From Phenylobacterium sp. (lineage in GTDB: Bacteria > Pseudomonadota > Alphaproteobacteria > Caulobacterales > Caulobacteraceae): a stretch of DNA of 64,000 nucleotides. The stretch lies in the NCBI RefSeq assembly GCF_030679875.1, contig NZ_JAUXSP010000008.1, positions 1-64,000 of the forward strand, read 5' to 3'. Below are positions 18,688 to 27,968 of the stretch, one piece after another. Made by a program: the position numbers and the translations under genes. The notes beneath the pieces were generated by a model. It worked only from the letters and a program-made list of their open reading frames with translations, had not been told where the DNA came from and searched no databases. Each line of letters begins with the position of its first letter. Positions within the stretch are counted from its first letter, which is position 1.

Positions 18688-18819
18688 CTAATCCCTGACC
18701 CGGCCGGAGGGAACAGGCATGGCCCCCGATCGGCGCTTGCGACGCCCTTGACCTCGGCGCAGACGTTATAGACTAACACCCCTCGCGCCACATTGAGGCG
18801 TCGCCCGGAAGGTTTCCTT
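18688..18819. promoter_or_regulatory. divergent promoter region of the CobW and CDF genes
   Basis: A 130-base region between two divergent metal-homeostasis genes. It contains GTTATAGACTAAC at about 18764-18776, whose ends GTTA and TAAC form a short dyad. This is only a weak resemblance to an alphaproteobacterial Zur or similar metal-regulator box. No stronger operator is visible. Confidence 0.3.
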
Positions 18820-19833
18820 GTGTCCAAGGACGAAGAAACAAGGTCGACATTGCTGTCGCGCCCTTCGGGGCCGCCCCCCGGGCCCCTGGACGGTTTTCGG
18901 GCCGACCAGATCTATCTGGGCGCAGATCACGGGCGGAACGAGCGGCGGGTCTGGCTGGCCGCAGGGATTTGTACGCTCACCCTGACCGCCCAGCTGGCCG
19001 GGGGCCTGGCGTTCAACTCCATGGCCCTGGTGGCCGGGGGGATCCACATGGCCGCCCACGTGGCGGCCCTCAGCGTCGCTGGCCTCGCCTATCTGCTGGC
19101 CCGGCGCTACGCCGCCGATCGGCGCTTCAGCTTCGGCGCCGGAAAGGTCGGCTATCTGGCGGCCTTCGCCAACGCCGTCGCCCTGGGGATCACCGCCCTG
19201 CTCCTGGCGGGCGAAAGCCTGACCCATTTCAGCGGCGGGGCCGAAACCCACTATCATGAGGCGTCGCAGCTCGCCGTGGCGGTCCTGGGCGTCAACCTGA
19301 TCTGCATGTGGCTGCTGCGGCCCGGCAAGGGGGCGTCCGATCGACCGGACGACGCCGATGACGTCAATCTGCGCGGCGCCCACCTGCATCTGGCGGCCGA
19401 TGTGGTGGTCTCTATACTGTCCATCGCCGGGCTGCTGGCCGGGGGACGACTGGGCTGGACCTGGGCAGATCCCCTTGCGGGCCTGCTTGGCGCGCTTCTG
19501 GTGGGCCGCTTCGCCTGGACCCTGGGCGCCAGCGCAGGCGCGGTCCTGCTGGACCTCACCCCCAGCCCCCGACTGACGGCGGAGGCCCGCTCGCGCCTGG
19601 AGGCGATGGGCGCAAGGGTGCTCGATCTGCACCTCTGGCGCCTGGGGCCTGGCCACCACGCCGCCATCGCCGTGGTGGCCGATCCTGAGGGGCGCCCAGC
19701 GAGCGCGTTTCGGGCTCAGCTGGCGGATCTGTCCGGCCTCAGCCACCTGACGGTCGAGGTTCGAGAGCCCCTCCTGAACGAGGCTGGCGAATCCCCCGGG
19801 CCTGCGTTGACTCGCAAGTCTGCGTCTGTATAA
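18820..19833 (+). CDS. cation diffusion facilitator (CDF) metal exporter, DmeF-like
   Basis: A 337-residue inner-membrane CDF transporter that exports divalent metals by proton antiport. Membrane helices start near residue 40 (VWLAAGICTLTLTAQLAGGLAFNSMAL). The HxxxH-type metal site of the DmeF group is seen in GGIHMAAHVAAL, with FSFGAGKVGYLAAFAN after it. The second site lies in GAHLHLAADVVVS (AHLHxxAD), and a cytoplasmic ferredoxin-like domain follows (RVLDLHLWRLGPGHHAAI). The histidine-rich loop common in this group is replaced by a short Asp-rich segment. Start GTG 18820 has GGAAGG 7 bases upstream; a TTG at 18793 is less likely. Cobalt/nickel or zinc are candidate substrates. Confidence 0.88.
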   Translation: MSKDEETRSTLLSRPSGPPPGPLDGFRADQIYLGADHGRNERRVWLAAGICTLTLTAQLAGGLAFNSMALVAGGIHMAAHVAALSVAGLAYLLARRYAADRRFSFGAGKVGYLAAFANAVALGITALLLAGESLTHFSGGAETHYHEASQLAVAVLGVNLICMWLLRPGKGASDRPDDADDVNLRGAHLHLAADVVVSILSIAGLLAGGRLGWTWADPLAGLLGALLVGRFAWTLGASAGAVLLDLTPSPRLTAEARSRLEAMGARVLDLHLWRLGPGHHAAIAVVADPEGRPASAFRAQLADLSGLSHLTVEVREPLLNEAGESPGPALTRKSASV

Positions 19834-19834
19834 G
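19807..19834 (+). promoter_or_regulatory. near-consensus promoter of rplU-rpmA
   Basis: TTGACT (19807-19812), a 16-base spacer, then TATAAG (19829-19834). It lies inside the last codons of the CDF gene and points at rplU. Transcription would start near 19841, giving a leader of about 60 bases that folds into the hairpin at 19846-19869. Confidence 0.65.
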
Positions 19835-19845
19835 TCCGCGGCTCT

Positions 19846-19879
19846 CGCCCGCGGGGCTTCTCGCGGGCGTAATCCTTTT
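19846..19879 (+). terminator. hairpin with T tract in the rplU leader (attenuator or CDF-gene terminator)
   Basis: CGCCCGCG (19846-19853) pairs with CGCGGGCG (19862-19869) around an 8-base loop, followed by TAATCCTTTTTG. It sits between the likely rplU promoter and its ribosome site, so it can both end the CDF transcript and attenuate the L21-L27 operon. L21 operon leaders are known autoregulatory sites in bacteria; whether this one binds protein is inference. Confidence 0.55.
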
Positions 19880-19903
19880 TGTATCAAGTCCAAGGCGCGA
19901 ACC

Positions 19904-20488
19904 ATGTACGCGGTGATCAAGACCGGCGGAAAACAGTACCGGGTCCAACCTGGTGACCTGCTTGTGGTTGAAAAGCTGGAAGGCGAGCCCGGCGCGAATG
20001 TCGCGTTTGGCGACGTCCTGATGCTTGGCGACGGCGAAACCGTGACCCTCGGCGCGCCCGTGGTGGACGGCGCCAGCGTCGAGGCGACCCTGATCGAAAC
20101 CCGCAAGGGCGAGAAGGTGAAGATCTTTAAGAAGATCCGCCGTCAGGGCTATCGCCGGACCCGGGGTCATCGCCAGTTCGAGAGCGTCCTGCGCGTCACC
20201 TCGATCGCCGGCGTCGGCAAGACCGACAAGTGGGACGGTGAAGTCGACCTGACCCCCAAGTCGGTCCTCGACGCCCGCGCCCGCGGCCTGAGCACCGAGG
20301 TTCGCGCCCCGGTCGAGGCCAAGCCGGCCAAGGCCGCGGCTGAGCCTGCAGCGGACGTGGAGGCTGACGCCCCCAAGGCCGCCGCCAAGCCGAAGGCCGC
20401 CAAGGCTGCGGCTCCCAAGGCTGAAGCTGGCGAAAAGAAGGCTGCGCCCAAGAAGGCCGCCGCCAAGAAGGAATCGGACGCCGAATAG
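19904..20488 (+). CDS. rplU: 50S ribosomal protein L21 with alanine/lysine-rich C-terminal extension
   Basis: Residues 1-103 are a normal L21: MYAVIKTGGKQYRVQPGDLL, a central beta barrel, and the RNA-binding end KIFKKIRRQGYRRTRGHRQ. The protein then continues to 194 residues with a segment that first reads TDKWDGEVDLTPKSVLDARARGL and then becomes low-complexity Ala/Lys/Pro repeats. Extensions of this kind occur in alphaproteobacterial L21; E. coli L21 is 103 residues. First gene of the rplU-rpmA pair, upstream of obgE as in many bacteria. Confidence 0.96.
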   Translation: MYAVIKTGGKQYRVQPGDLLVVEKLEGEPGANVAFGDVLMLGDGETVTLGAPVVDGASVEATLIETRKGEKVKIFKKIRRQGYRRTRGHRQFESVLRVTSIAGVGKTDKWDGEVDLTPKSVLDARARGLSTEVRAPVEAKPAKAAAEPAADVEADAPKAAAKPKAAKAAAPKAEAGEKKAAPKKAAAKKESDAE

Positions 20489-20513
20489 GCGTCCCACGAT
20501 TTAGGAGAGCACC

Positions 20514-20786
20514 ATGGCTCACAAGAAATCTGGCGGCTCATCTCGCAACGGCCGCGACTCAGCTGGTCGTCGCCTCGGCGTAAAGAAGTTTGGCGGCGAA
20601 GCTGTGCTCGCCGGCAACATCATCGTGCGCCAGCGCGGCACCAAGTATTACCCGGGCGCAAATGTGGGCATTGGTCGCGACCATACCCTCTTCGCGCTTG
20701 AGACCGGCGCAGTGAAGTTCATCACCAAGCGCGACGACCGCACCTATGTGACGGTGGTCCAGGCGGAGATGGCCGCCGCCGAATAG
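20514..20786 (+). CDS. rpmA: 50S ribosomal protein L27
   Basis: A 90-residue L27. The N-terminus [20 protein letters not shown] reaches the peptidyl transferase centre in known ribosomes, and [21 protein letters not shown] is the family block. AGGAGAG lies 6 bases before the ATG. Cotranscribed with rplU and followed by a strong terminator. Confidence 0.97.
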   Translation: MAHKKSGGSSRNGRDSAGRRLGVKKFGGEAVLAGNIIVRQRGTKYYPGANVGIGRDHTLFALETGAVKFITKRDDRTYVTVVQAEMAAAE

Positions 20787-20802
20787 GCGGACCGCCTCTC
20801 TC

Positions 20803-20838
20803 CCGGTTCCGCCTCTCAAACCCTGAGGCGGACCGGAC
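20803..20838 (+). repeat. imperfect hairpin after rpmA
   Basis: CCGGTTCCGCCTC and GAGGCGGACCGG pair with one bulged base around TCAAACCCT. It precedes the terminator at 20851-20889 and has no T tract of its own. Confidence 0.5.
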
Positions 20839-20850
20839 AGGAAAACTCCA

Positions 20851-20889
20851 AACGGGGAGTCCGGCCGCCGGACTCCCCGTTTTCGTTTT
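20851..20889 (+). terminator. intrinsic terminator of rplU-rpmA
   Basis: AACGGGGAGTCCGG (20851-20864) and CCGGACTCCCCGTT (20868-20881) form a perfect 14-base stem with a CCG loop, followed by TTCGTTTTC. This is one of the strongest terminators in the window. Confidence 0.9.
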
Positions 20890-20924
20890 CCAAGGGCCCC
20901 CAGCAGAGGGGCCGGGAGGATCAG

Positions 20925-21461
20925 ATGACCATTCCAGACGACGGGTCGCCCGTCATCGCCACGCCCAGGTTACGGCTGCGGGCGCCCCGGGCCGCCGACG
21001 CGCCGAGGATTGCGGCCCTGGCCAACGATGCTGACGTGGCGCGGATGACCACCCGCATGCCCCACCCCTACGGCCTCGCCGACGCCGAGACCTTCCTGGA
21101 GGCCTGTGGGCTCAAGGACGGGGCGCAGGAACCGGTGTTCGCCATCGAACACGACCAGGCGGGAGTGGTGGGAATGCTCGGCTTCCATCAGGATGACGCC
21201 GGGCGCATGGAGCTCGGCTACTGGCTCGGTCGGCCCTACTGGGGTCAGGGCCTGGCCACTGAGGCGGCGAGCGCAGCCCTGGTCTGGGCCGGGCAGGACT
21301 GGAAGCGGCGCTATCTTCTGGCCGGCCACTTCGCTGACAACCCAGCCTCGGGCCAGGTGCTGTGCAAGACTGGCTTTCTCTACACCGGCGACGTGGTCCT
21401 GCGTCACTCGCTGGCCCGGGGCGCGCCCGCGCCCACTCGCATGATGGTCTGGCTCGCCTAG
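20925..21461 (+). CDS. GNAT-family N-acetyltransferase, RimJ/RimL type
   Basis: A 178-residue acetyl-CoA-dependent acetyltransferase. The start TPRLRLRAPRAADAPRIAAL and the acetyl-CoA pocket LGYWLGRPYWGQGLATEAASA (around residue 88) are typical of the group that acetylates ribosomal protein N-termini or small amines. The acceptor is unknown. GGGAGG lies 6 bases before the ATG. It stands alone between rpmA and obgE, and interrupts the usual rplU-rpmA-obg order. Confidence 0.87.
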   Translation: MTIPDDGSPVIATPRLRLRAPRAADAPRIAALANDADVARMTTRMPHPYGLADAETFLEACGLKDGAQEPVFAIEHDQAGVVGMLGFHQDDAGRMELGYWLGRPYWGQGLATEAASAALVWAGQDWKRRYLLAGHFADNPASGQVLCKTGFLYTGDVVLRHSLARGAPAPTRMMVWLA

Positions 21462-23713
<2,252 letters not shown>

Positions 23714-23792
23714 GGATCGCCTCATAAATTGCCCAGGCTGCCAAAGGAGCCTAGGTAAGGCTCATCCTGAGCATAACTGACGGATACGGACG

Positions 23793-25358
23793 ATGGATGG
23801 GGCGAGGCCAGGACGGCAGGACGATGGCGGCGCGCGCCTGACGGCGCTGACCCCTGGCATGGTCATCCCCTATGGCGGCGACCGCCTCGCGGTCGTCGAC
23901 CGCGACCTCGCCGCCCGGTTCCAGGCTGGTGACCGCCTGCTGGTCCTGCAAGACACCGGCGACCTGTTGCATGTGCCTGCCGGCGAGCAGGCCATCGCCC
24001 ACCAGGCGGTCAGCCGCGCCCGGGACGCCTTTGCCCGCATGGGCGAGGTCAGCGACGACCAGATCAGCGCCTTTTTCGACGCCTTCGCCGCCCGTCTGGC
24101 CACCGACTCTGTCTGGCGGACCATCGCGGCGGCCAACGCTGAAGACCTTGTGGCGGCCCAAAGCCGGCGCCGCTCCACCACGCGTCTGGCGCTCAGCGAT
24201 CAGATGCGCGGCGACATGATCGCTGGACTCCTCGCCTGGCGGGACGCCGCCCCCGCCCGGGGCCAGGTGATCGAGGCGGTGGACCATGAGGGCTGGCGGG
24301 TGGAGCAGGTGAGCGCCCCCCTCGGGGTCGTGGCCTTTGTCTTCGAGGGTCGCCCCAACGTCTTCGCCGACGCCACCGGCGTGCTGCGGGCGGGCAACAC
24401 CGTGGTCTTCCGGATCGGCTCTGACGCCCTGCGCACCGCCCGGGCGATTGTCGAAGGCGCCCTGGACCCAGCCTTGGCCCAGGCCGGTCTGCCCTCCGGC
24501 GCCGCCGTGCTGCTGGACTCCCCGGCCCATGCGGCCGGCTGGGCCATGTTCGCCGATTCCCGCCTGGGGCTCGCCGTAGCCCGGGGATCAGGCCCCGCCG
24601 TCACCCAGCTGGGCGGCGTGGCCCGACAGGCCGGCGTGCCGGTCAGTCTGCATGGAACCGGCGGCGCCTGGATGGTCGCCGACGCCAGCGCAGACCTCGA
24701 CCGGCTGTTTGGCGCGGTCTTCCACTCCCTGGACCGCAAGGTCTGCAACACGCTCAACGTCTTCTGCGTCACCCGCGACGCCGCGCCCACGCTGGTCCCT
24801 GTCTTCCTGGCGGCCCTCGACGAGGCCGCCGCCCGGCGGGGCCACGGGGTGAAGCTGCATGTGGTCGAGGGCGATGAGGCGGTTCTGCCCCAGGCCTGGC
24901 GCGCGGCCCGCGTTCAGGTGTCCCGGGCCGACGGCCTGCGCGACGAGGCCAAGGTCGAGATCCTGGCCGAGGCCGAACTCGGCCGGGAATGGGAGTGGGA
25001 AGAGACACCTGAGGTGACCCTCAAGGTGGTGAGCGACCTCGATCAGGCGATCAGCCTGTTCAACCGCTACAGTCCCCAGTTCGCCGCCAGCCTGATCAGC
25101 GCCGACGAAAACGCCCACGCCCGCTTCTACGCCACCATCAACGCGCCCTTCGTTGGCGACGGCTTCACCCGCTGGGTGGATGGCCAGTACGCCCTGAACA
25201 AGCCGGAGCTTGGCCTGTCAAACTGGGAGTTCGGACGCCTGTTCGCCCGGGGCGGCGTGCTGGCCGGGGACGGCGTGTTCACCATCCGCGCCCGGGTGCG
25301 CCAGAGCGATATCCACCTTGACCGCGGCGGGGCGCCCACCCCTGCCCGCAGCGCCTGA
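23793..25358 (+). CDS. proA: gamma-glutamyl phosphate reductase, divergent with N-terminal extension
   Basis: An aldehyde dehydrogenase-superfamily enzyme expected to reduce glutamyl 5-phosphate to the semialdehyde, next to proB. ProA-like blocks: PLGVVAFVFEGRPNVFADATG, RAGNTVVFRIGSDAL, and the catalytic Cys in SLDRKVCNTLNVF. The C-terminal part VTLKVVSDLDQAISLFNRYSPQFAASLI fits. At 521 residues it is about 100 longer than the usual 415-430. The excess is an N-terminal segment (residues about 15-75; MVIPYGGDRLAVVDRDLAAR) of beta-rich character and unknown role, plus a short tail. The substrate is inferred from its position behind proB. Confidence 0.85.
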   Translation: MDGARPGRQDDGGARLTALTPGMVIPYGGDRLAVVDRDLAARFQAGDRLLVLQDTGDLLHVPAGEQAIAHQAVSRARDAFARMGEVSDDQISAFFDAFAARLATDSVWRTIAAANAEDLVAAQSRRRSTTRLALSDQMRGDMIAGLLAWRDAAPARGQVIEAVDHEGWRVEQVSAPLGVVAFVFEGRPNVFADATGVLRAGNTVVFRIGSDALRTARAIVEGALDPALAQAGLPSGAAVLLDSPAHAAGWAMFADSRLGLAVARGSGPAVTQLGGVARQAGVPVSLHGTGGAWMVADASADLDRLFGAVFHSLDRKVCNTLNVFCVTRDAAPTLVPVFLAALDEAAARRGHGVKLHVVEGDEAVLPQAWRAARVQVSRADGLRDEAKVEILAEAELGREWEWEETPEVTLKVVSDLDQAISLFNRYSPQFAASLISADENAHARFYATINAPFVGDGFTRWVDGQYALNKPELGLSNWEFGRLFARGGVLAGDGVFTIRARVRQSDIHLDRGGAPTPARSA

Positions 25359-25369
25359 GGGCGAGGCCC

Positions 25370-26029
25370 ATGTGGTTTGCTGGCCCCGCCCGCCGACTGC
25401 CTGCCGCTGGTCGGCCGGGCGCCCTGCGGCTGGGCTTCCATCTGGAGCCCGGGATGCGGGTGGGTCTGTTCGGCGGGTCCTTCAATCCCGCCCATGAGGG
25501 CCACGCCCATGTGGCCGAGACCGCTCGCCGCCGCCTGGGCCTGGACCTTGTGGTCTGGCTGGTCTCGCCGCAGAACCCGCTCAAGCCCGCCCATGAAACC
25601 GCCGCACTCAGCGCTCGCATGGCCGGCGCCCAGGCCTTCGCCCGCCAGCGGGGCATGGCCGTCTCGGACGCCGAAACGAGACTGGGCTCGCGCTATACGA
25701 TCGATACGGTTCGGGCTCTGAAGGGACGTTTTCCTGGCGTCGACTTTGTGTGGATCATGGGCGCCGACAGTCTGGCGACCTTCCATCGCTGGCGGGGCTG
25801 GACCCAGATCATGGCCGAGACGCCTGTGGCGGTCGTCTCCCGACCCTGGATTTCGCTGAAGAGCCGCACCTCGCCGGCCGCCAAGCGCTTCGCCCGCTAC
25901 CGCATTCCCTCGTCCCAGGCCCGCCGGCTACCGGGCCGGGCGCCCCCAGCCTGGGTCTTCCTGCGGGGTCCGTTGAATTTTCAGTCCTCCACCGTCCTGC
26001 GCGAACGGATGCGGCCAACCGACCTGTGA
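25370..26029 (+). CDS. nadD: nicotinate-nucleotide adenylyltransferase
   Basis: A 219-residue enzyme that adenylylates nicotinate mononucleotide in NAD synthesis. The nucleotidyltransferase motif GLFGGSFNPAHEGH and the segments SPQNPLKP and IMGADSLATFHRW identify NadD. The conserved core begins at residue 29 (MRVGLFGG, ATG 25454, with GGAG 6 bases upstream). I keep the longer start, which has GAGG just before it, because alphaproteobacterial NadD proteins often have such an N-terminal extension; 25454 is the alternative. It lies before rsfS and rlmH, a common order. Confidence 0.88.
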   Translation: MWFAGPARRLPAAGRPGALRLGFHLEPGMRVGLFGGSFNPAHEGHAHVAETARRRLGLDLVVWLVSPQNPLKPAHETAALSARMAGAQAFARQRGMAVSDAETRLGSRYTIDTVRALKGRFPGVDFVWIMGADSLATFHRWRGWTQIMAETPVAVVSRPWISLKSRTSPAAKRFARYRIPSSQARRLPGRAPPAWVFLRGPLNFQSSTVLRERMRPTDL

Positions 26030-26107
26030 CATCTGCACAAGGCCCCCTGACCGGAGCGCGCAATCGTGCTAAGATGGTCTTTGCGTGGACTTTAGAGGAG
26101 TTTCCCG

Positions 26108-26527
26108 CTGATTACTGAAGCCGCGCAGAGCGCGCAGGAGACCGCCGGCTCAGCCGTCGGATCCTCAGACGTCCAGGCCCGCATTGACGCCCTGGAGAAA
26201 CTTATTCTGAGCCGCCTCGACGAGGATCAGGCTCAGGACGTCGTGGTCATCGACCTGACGGGCAAGAGCGCGGTGGCCGATGGGCTGATCGTGGCTTCGG
26301 GCCGGTCGCAGAGGCATGTGGGCGCGATCGCCGATCACCTGCTACGCGCCTTGAAGGAGCACGGCTATGGCCGCGCCCGGGTCGAGGGCATGCCCCATTG
26401 CGACTGGGTGCTGATCGACACCGGCGACATCATCGTCCACCTGTTCCGTCCCGAAGTCCGCAGCTTCTACAATATCGAGAAGATCTGGTCCCTGGACGCC
26501 TCGGGTCACGCCGTCCCCACCTCCTGA
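26108..26527 (+). CDS. rsfS: ribosome silencing factor RsfS, apparently with a non-canonical start codon
   Basis: RsfS binds L14 and blocks subunit joining under starvation. The conserved domain is clear: ALEKLILSRLDEDQAQDVVVIDL, then ADGLIVASGRSQRHVGAIADHL and CDWVLIDTGDIIVHLFRPEVR. The first ATG/GTG/TTG in frame is the GTG at 26243, inside the second strand of the domain, so it cannot be the start. Between the upstream in-frame stop (26093-26095) and that GTG there is no usual start codon. GAGGAG at 26095-26100 is spaced 7 bases from CTG 26108 and 10 from ATT 26111, making these the best starts (about 139 residues). Confidence 0.8.
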   Translation: MITEAAQSAQETAGSAVGSSDVQARIDALEKLILSRLDEDQAQDVVVIDLTGKSAVADGLIVASGRSQRHVGAIADHLLRALKEHGYGRARVEGMPHCDWVLIDTGDIIVHLFRPEVRSFYNIEKIWSLDASGHAVPTS

Positions 26528-26537
26528 CGGCGCGGAC

Positions 26538-27002
26538 TTGCGGGTCGTGATCCTTGCGGTGGGTCGGCTGGCCCGCTCGCCAGAGAACGACCTCGTGCGC
26601 CTCTATGTCGAGCGCGCCACCGCCGCCGGTCGGGCCCTGGCCCTAGGGCCGGTGGAGGTGATCGAGGTGGAAAGCCGCAAGTCCGGCAAAGCGGCGGAGG
26701 CGGAAGTCTTGCGTCCCCACTTCAAAGATTCCCATGTCCTGGTCTGCGACGAACACGGCCAGGCCCGCACCTCCCGCGTTTTCGCACAGGAGATGGCGGG
26801 CCTGCGTGACGAAGGAACGCGGCGTTTGGTCCTGGTGATCGGCGGGGCCGACGGACTGGACCCCGCCCTGATGGCTGACGCCCAGGGGCGGCTGGCCTTC
26901 GGCCCACAGACCTGGCCCCACGCCCTGGTCAGGGCCATGTTGGCCGAACAGGTCTATCGCGCCGTGACCATTCTGGCCGGGAGCCCCTATCACCGTGACT
27001 GA
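26538..27002 (+). CDS. rlmH: 23S rRNA pseudouridine-1915 N3-methyltransferase
   Basis: A 154-residue SPOUT-fold methyltransferase that acts on helix 69 of 23S rRNA in the assembled ribosome. It begins MRVVILAVGRLARSPENDL from a TTG codon (26538), which matches the family start. The SAM-knot motifs VLVIGGADGLDP and HALVRAMLAEQVYRA and the C-terminal SPYHRD are diagnostic. It follows rsfS by 10 bases and overlaps the next gene by 8. Confidence 0.95.
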   Translation: MRVVILAVGRLARSPENDLVRLYVERATAAGRALALGPVEVIEVESRKSGKAAEAEVLRPHFKDSHVLVCDEHGQARTSRVFAQEMAGLRDEGTRRLVLVIGGADGLDPALMADAQGRLAFGPQTWPHALVRAMLAEQVYRAVTILAGSPYHRD

Positions 27003-27900
27003 TGCGCCCGGCCACCCTACGCTTCAGCGCAGACTGGGCGCGGTCTTCGTCGTGTTCCTGGGCCTCGCAGGGATCGGGCTCGCCGCCCTGGCCGCGCCGG
27101 TCAGCGGTCTGCGACTGGAGACCCTGGACGCCCGGGAGCAGGCCCTGAACGCCGAGCGCGGCGAGAATGACAATCAGCTGGCCCGCCTTCTGTCCGTCCT
27201 GCAGCAGCTCCGCCGCGATCCGCCGCCAGCCCTGCTGGTGGCGCCAGGCGACGCCCGGGACGCCGTGCGCGCGGCGATCCTCGTCAAGGCCATGACACCA
27301 GAGCTGCAGCGGCGGGCCCTCGCCTATTCCGTCGAGGCGACCGACCTTGCCCGTCAGCGGCGGCTGGCCGCTGTGGCGAGCGAAAGCCTGTTTACCGCCG
27401 AGAGCGAGCGGGCAGAGGCGCGGCCTACCCCACAGGCGGTCGATCCTGGCGGCGCGGCCCTGCGGGGCTATGCCGCAGCCCCTGCAGACGGGGTGTTCGC
27501 GGGCCCCCTGCAGGCCCCGAATGTCCTGCTGATCCCCGCCGACGGCCCTGTCACGCACCACTTCGGCGAGACGCTCCACGGGACAGCCCGGCATCAAGGC
27601 CAGACCATCCTCACAGCCCGGGGCGCCCGTGTGCAAAGTCCGGGCGCCGGGCTCGTACAGTATGTCGGGCCGGTGCGGGGATGGGGCGTCATCTTGATCT
27701 TAAGGATGCCCGGCGGATACCATCTGGTTCTGGCAGGTCTGGATCGCGTGAGCGTCGAGGTCGGTCAAACAGTGACGGCGGGCGCCCCGGTCGGCTGGAT
27801 GGCCGACGAGGGGACCTCGGCTTCGGAACTCTACCTGGAGGTCCGGGAAAAGGGCGCACCGGTCGACCCGGCGCGCTGGCTAAGAAAAGAGGCGGGCTAA
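26995..27900 (+). CDS. EnvC-like degenerate M23 peptidase-domain protein, putative amidase activator
   Basis: A 301-residue exported protein with an N-terminal membrane or signal segment (VFVVFLGLAGIGLAALAAP), a coiled-coil-like stretch (ALNAERGENDNQLARLLSVLQQLRR), and a C-terminal LytM/M23 domain. The zinc ligands of active M23 enzymes are lost: RHQGQTIL replaces HxGxD, the YAHL His is replaced (VLAGLD), and SELYLEV replaces HLHFEV. In EnvC and its relatives such domains activate cell-wall amidases at the septum instead of cutting. GTG start at 26995. It lies before ctpA, an arrangement widely seen in proteobacteria. Confidence 0.87.
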   Translation: MTDAPGHPTLQRRLGAVFVVFLGLAGIGLAALAAPVSGLRLETLDAREQALNAERGENDNQLARLLSVLQQLRRDPPPALLVAPGDARDAVRAAILVKAMTPELQRRALAYSVEATDLARQRRLAAVASESLFTAESERAEARPTPQAVDPGGAALRGYAAAPADGVFAGPLQAPNVLLIPADGPVTHHFGETLHGTARHQGQTILTARGARVQSPGAGLVQYVGPVRGWGVILILRMPGGYHLVLAGLDRVSVEVGQTVTAGAPVGWMADEGTSASELYLEVREKGAPVDPARWLRKEAG

Positions 27901-27968
27901 CCCGCCCGTGGGGATAGCAGACGCATCGCGGCATGAAATCGCCGCAAAGGGAGCCTCAGGCTAGGCCA

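Noticed and set aside
17590..18771. 393-codon open frame on the plus strand
   Set aside because: It lies opposite the CobW gene and its Val/Met/His-rich composition reflects the antisense of that gene's histidine repeats. The minus strand has clear GTPase motifs.
18764..18776. GTTATAGACTAAC as a Zur box
   Set aside because: Only the outer four bases form a dyad, and the right half does not match TATAAC; it is kept as a weak note on the promoter region, not a site call.
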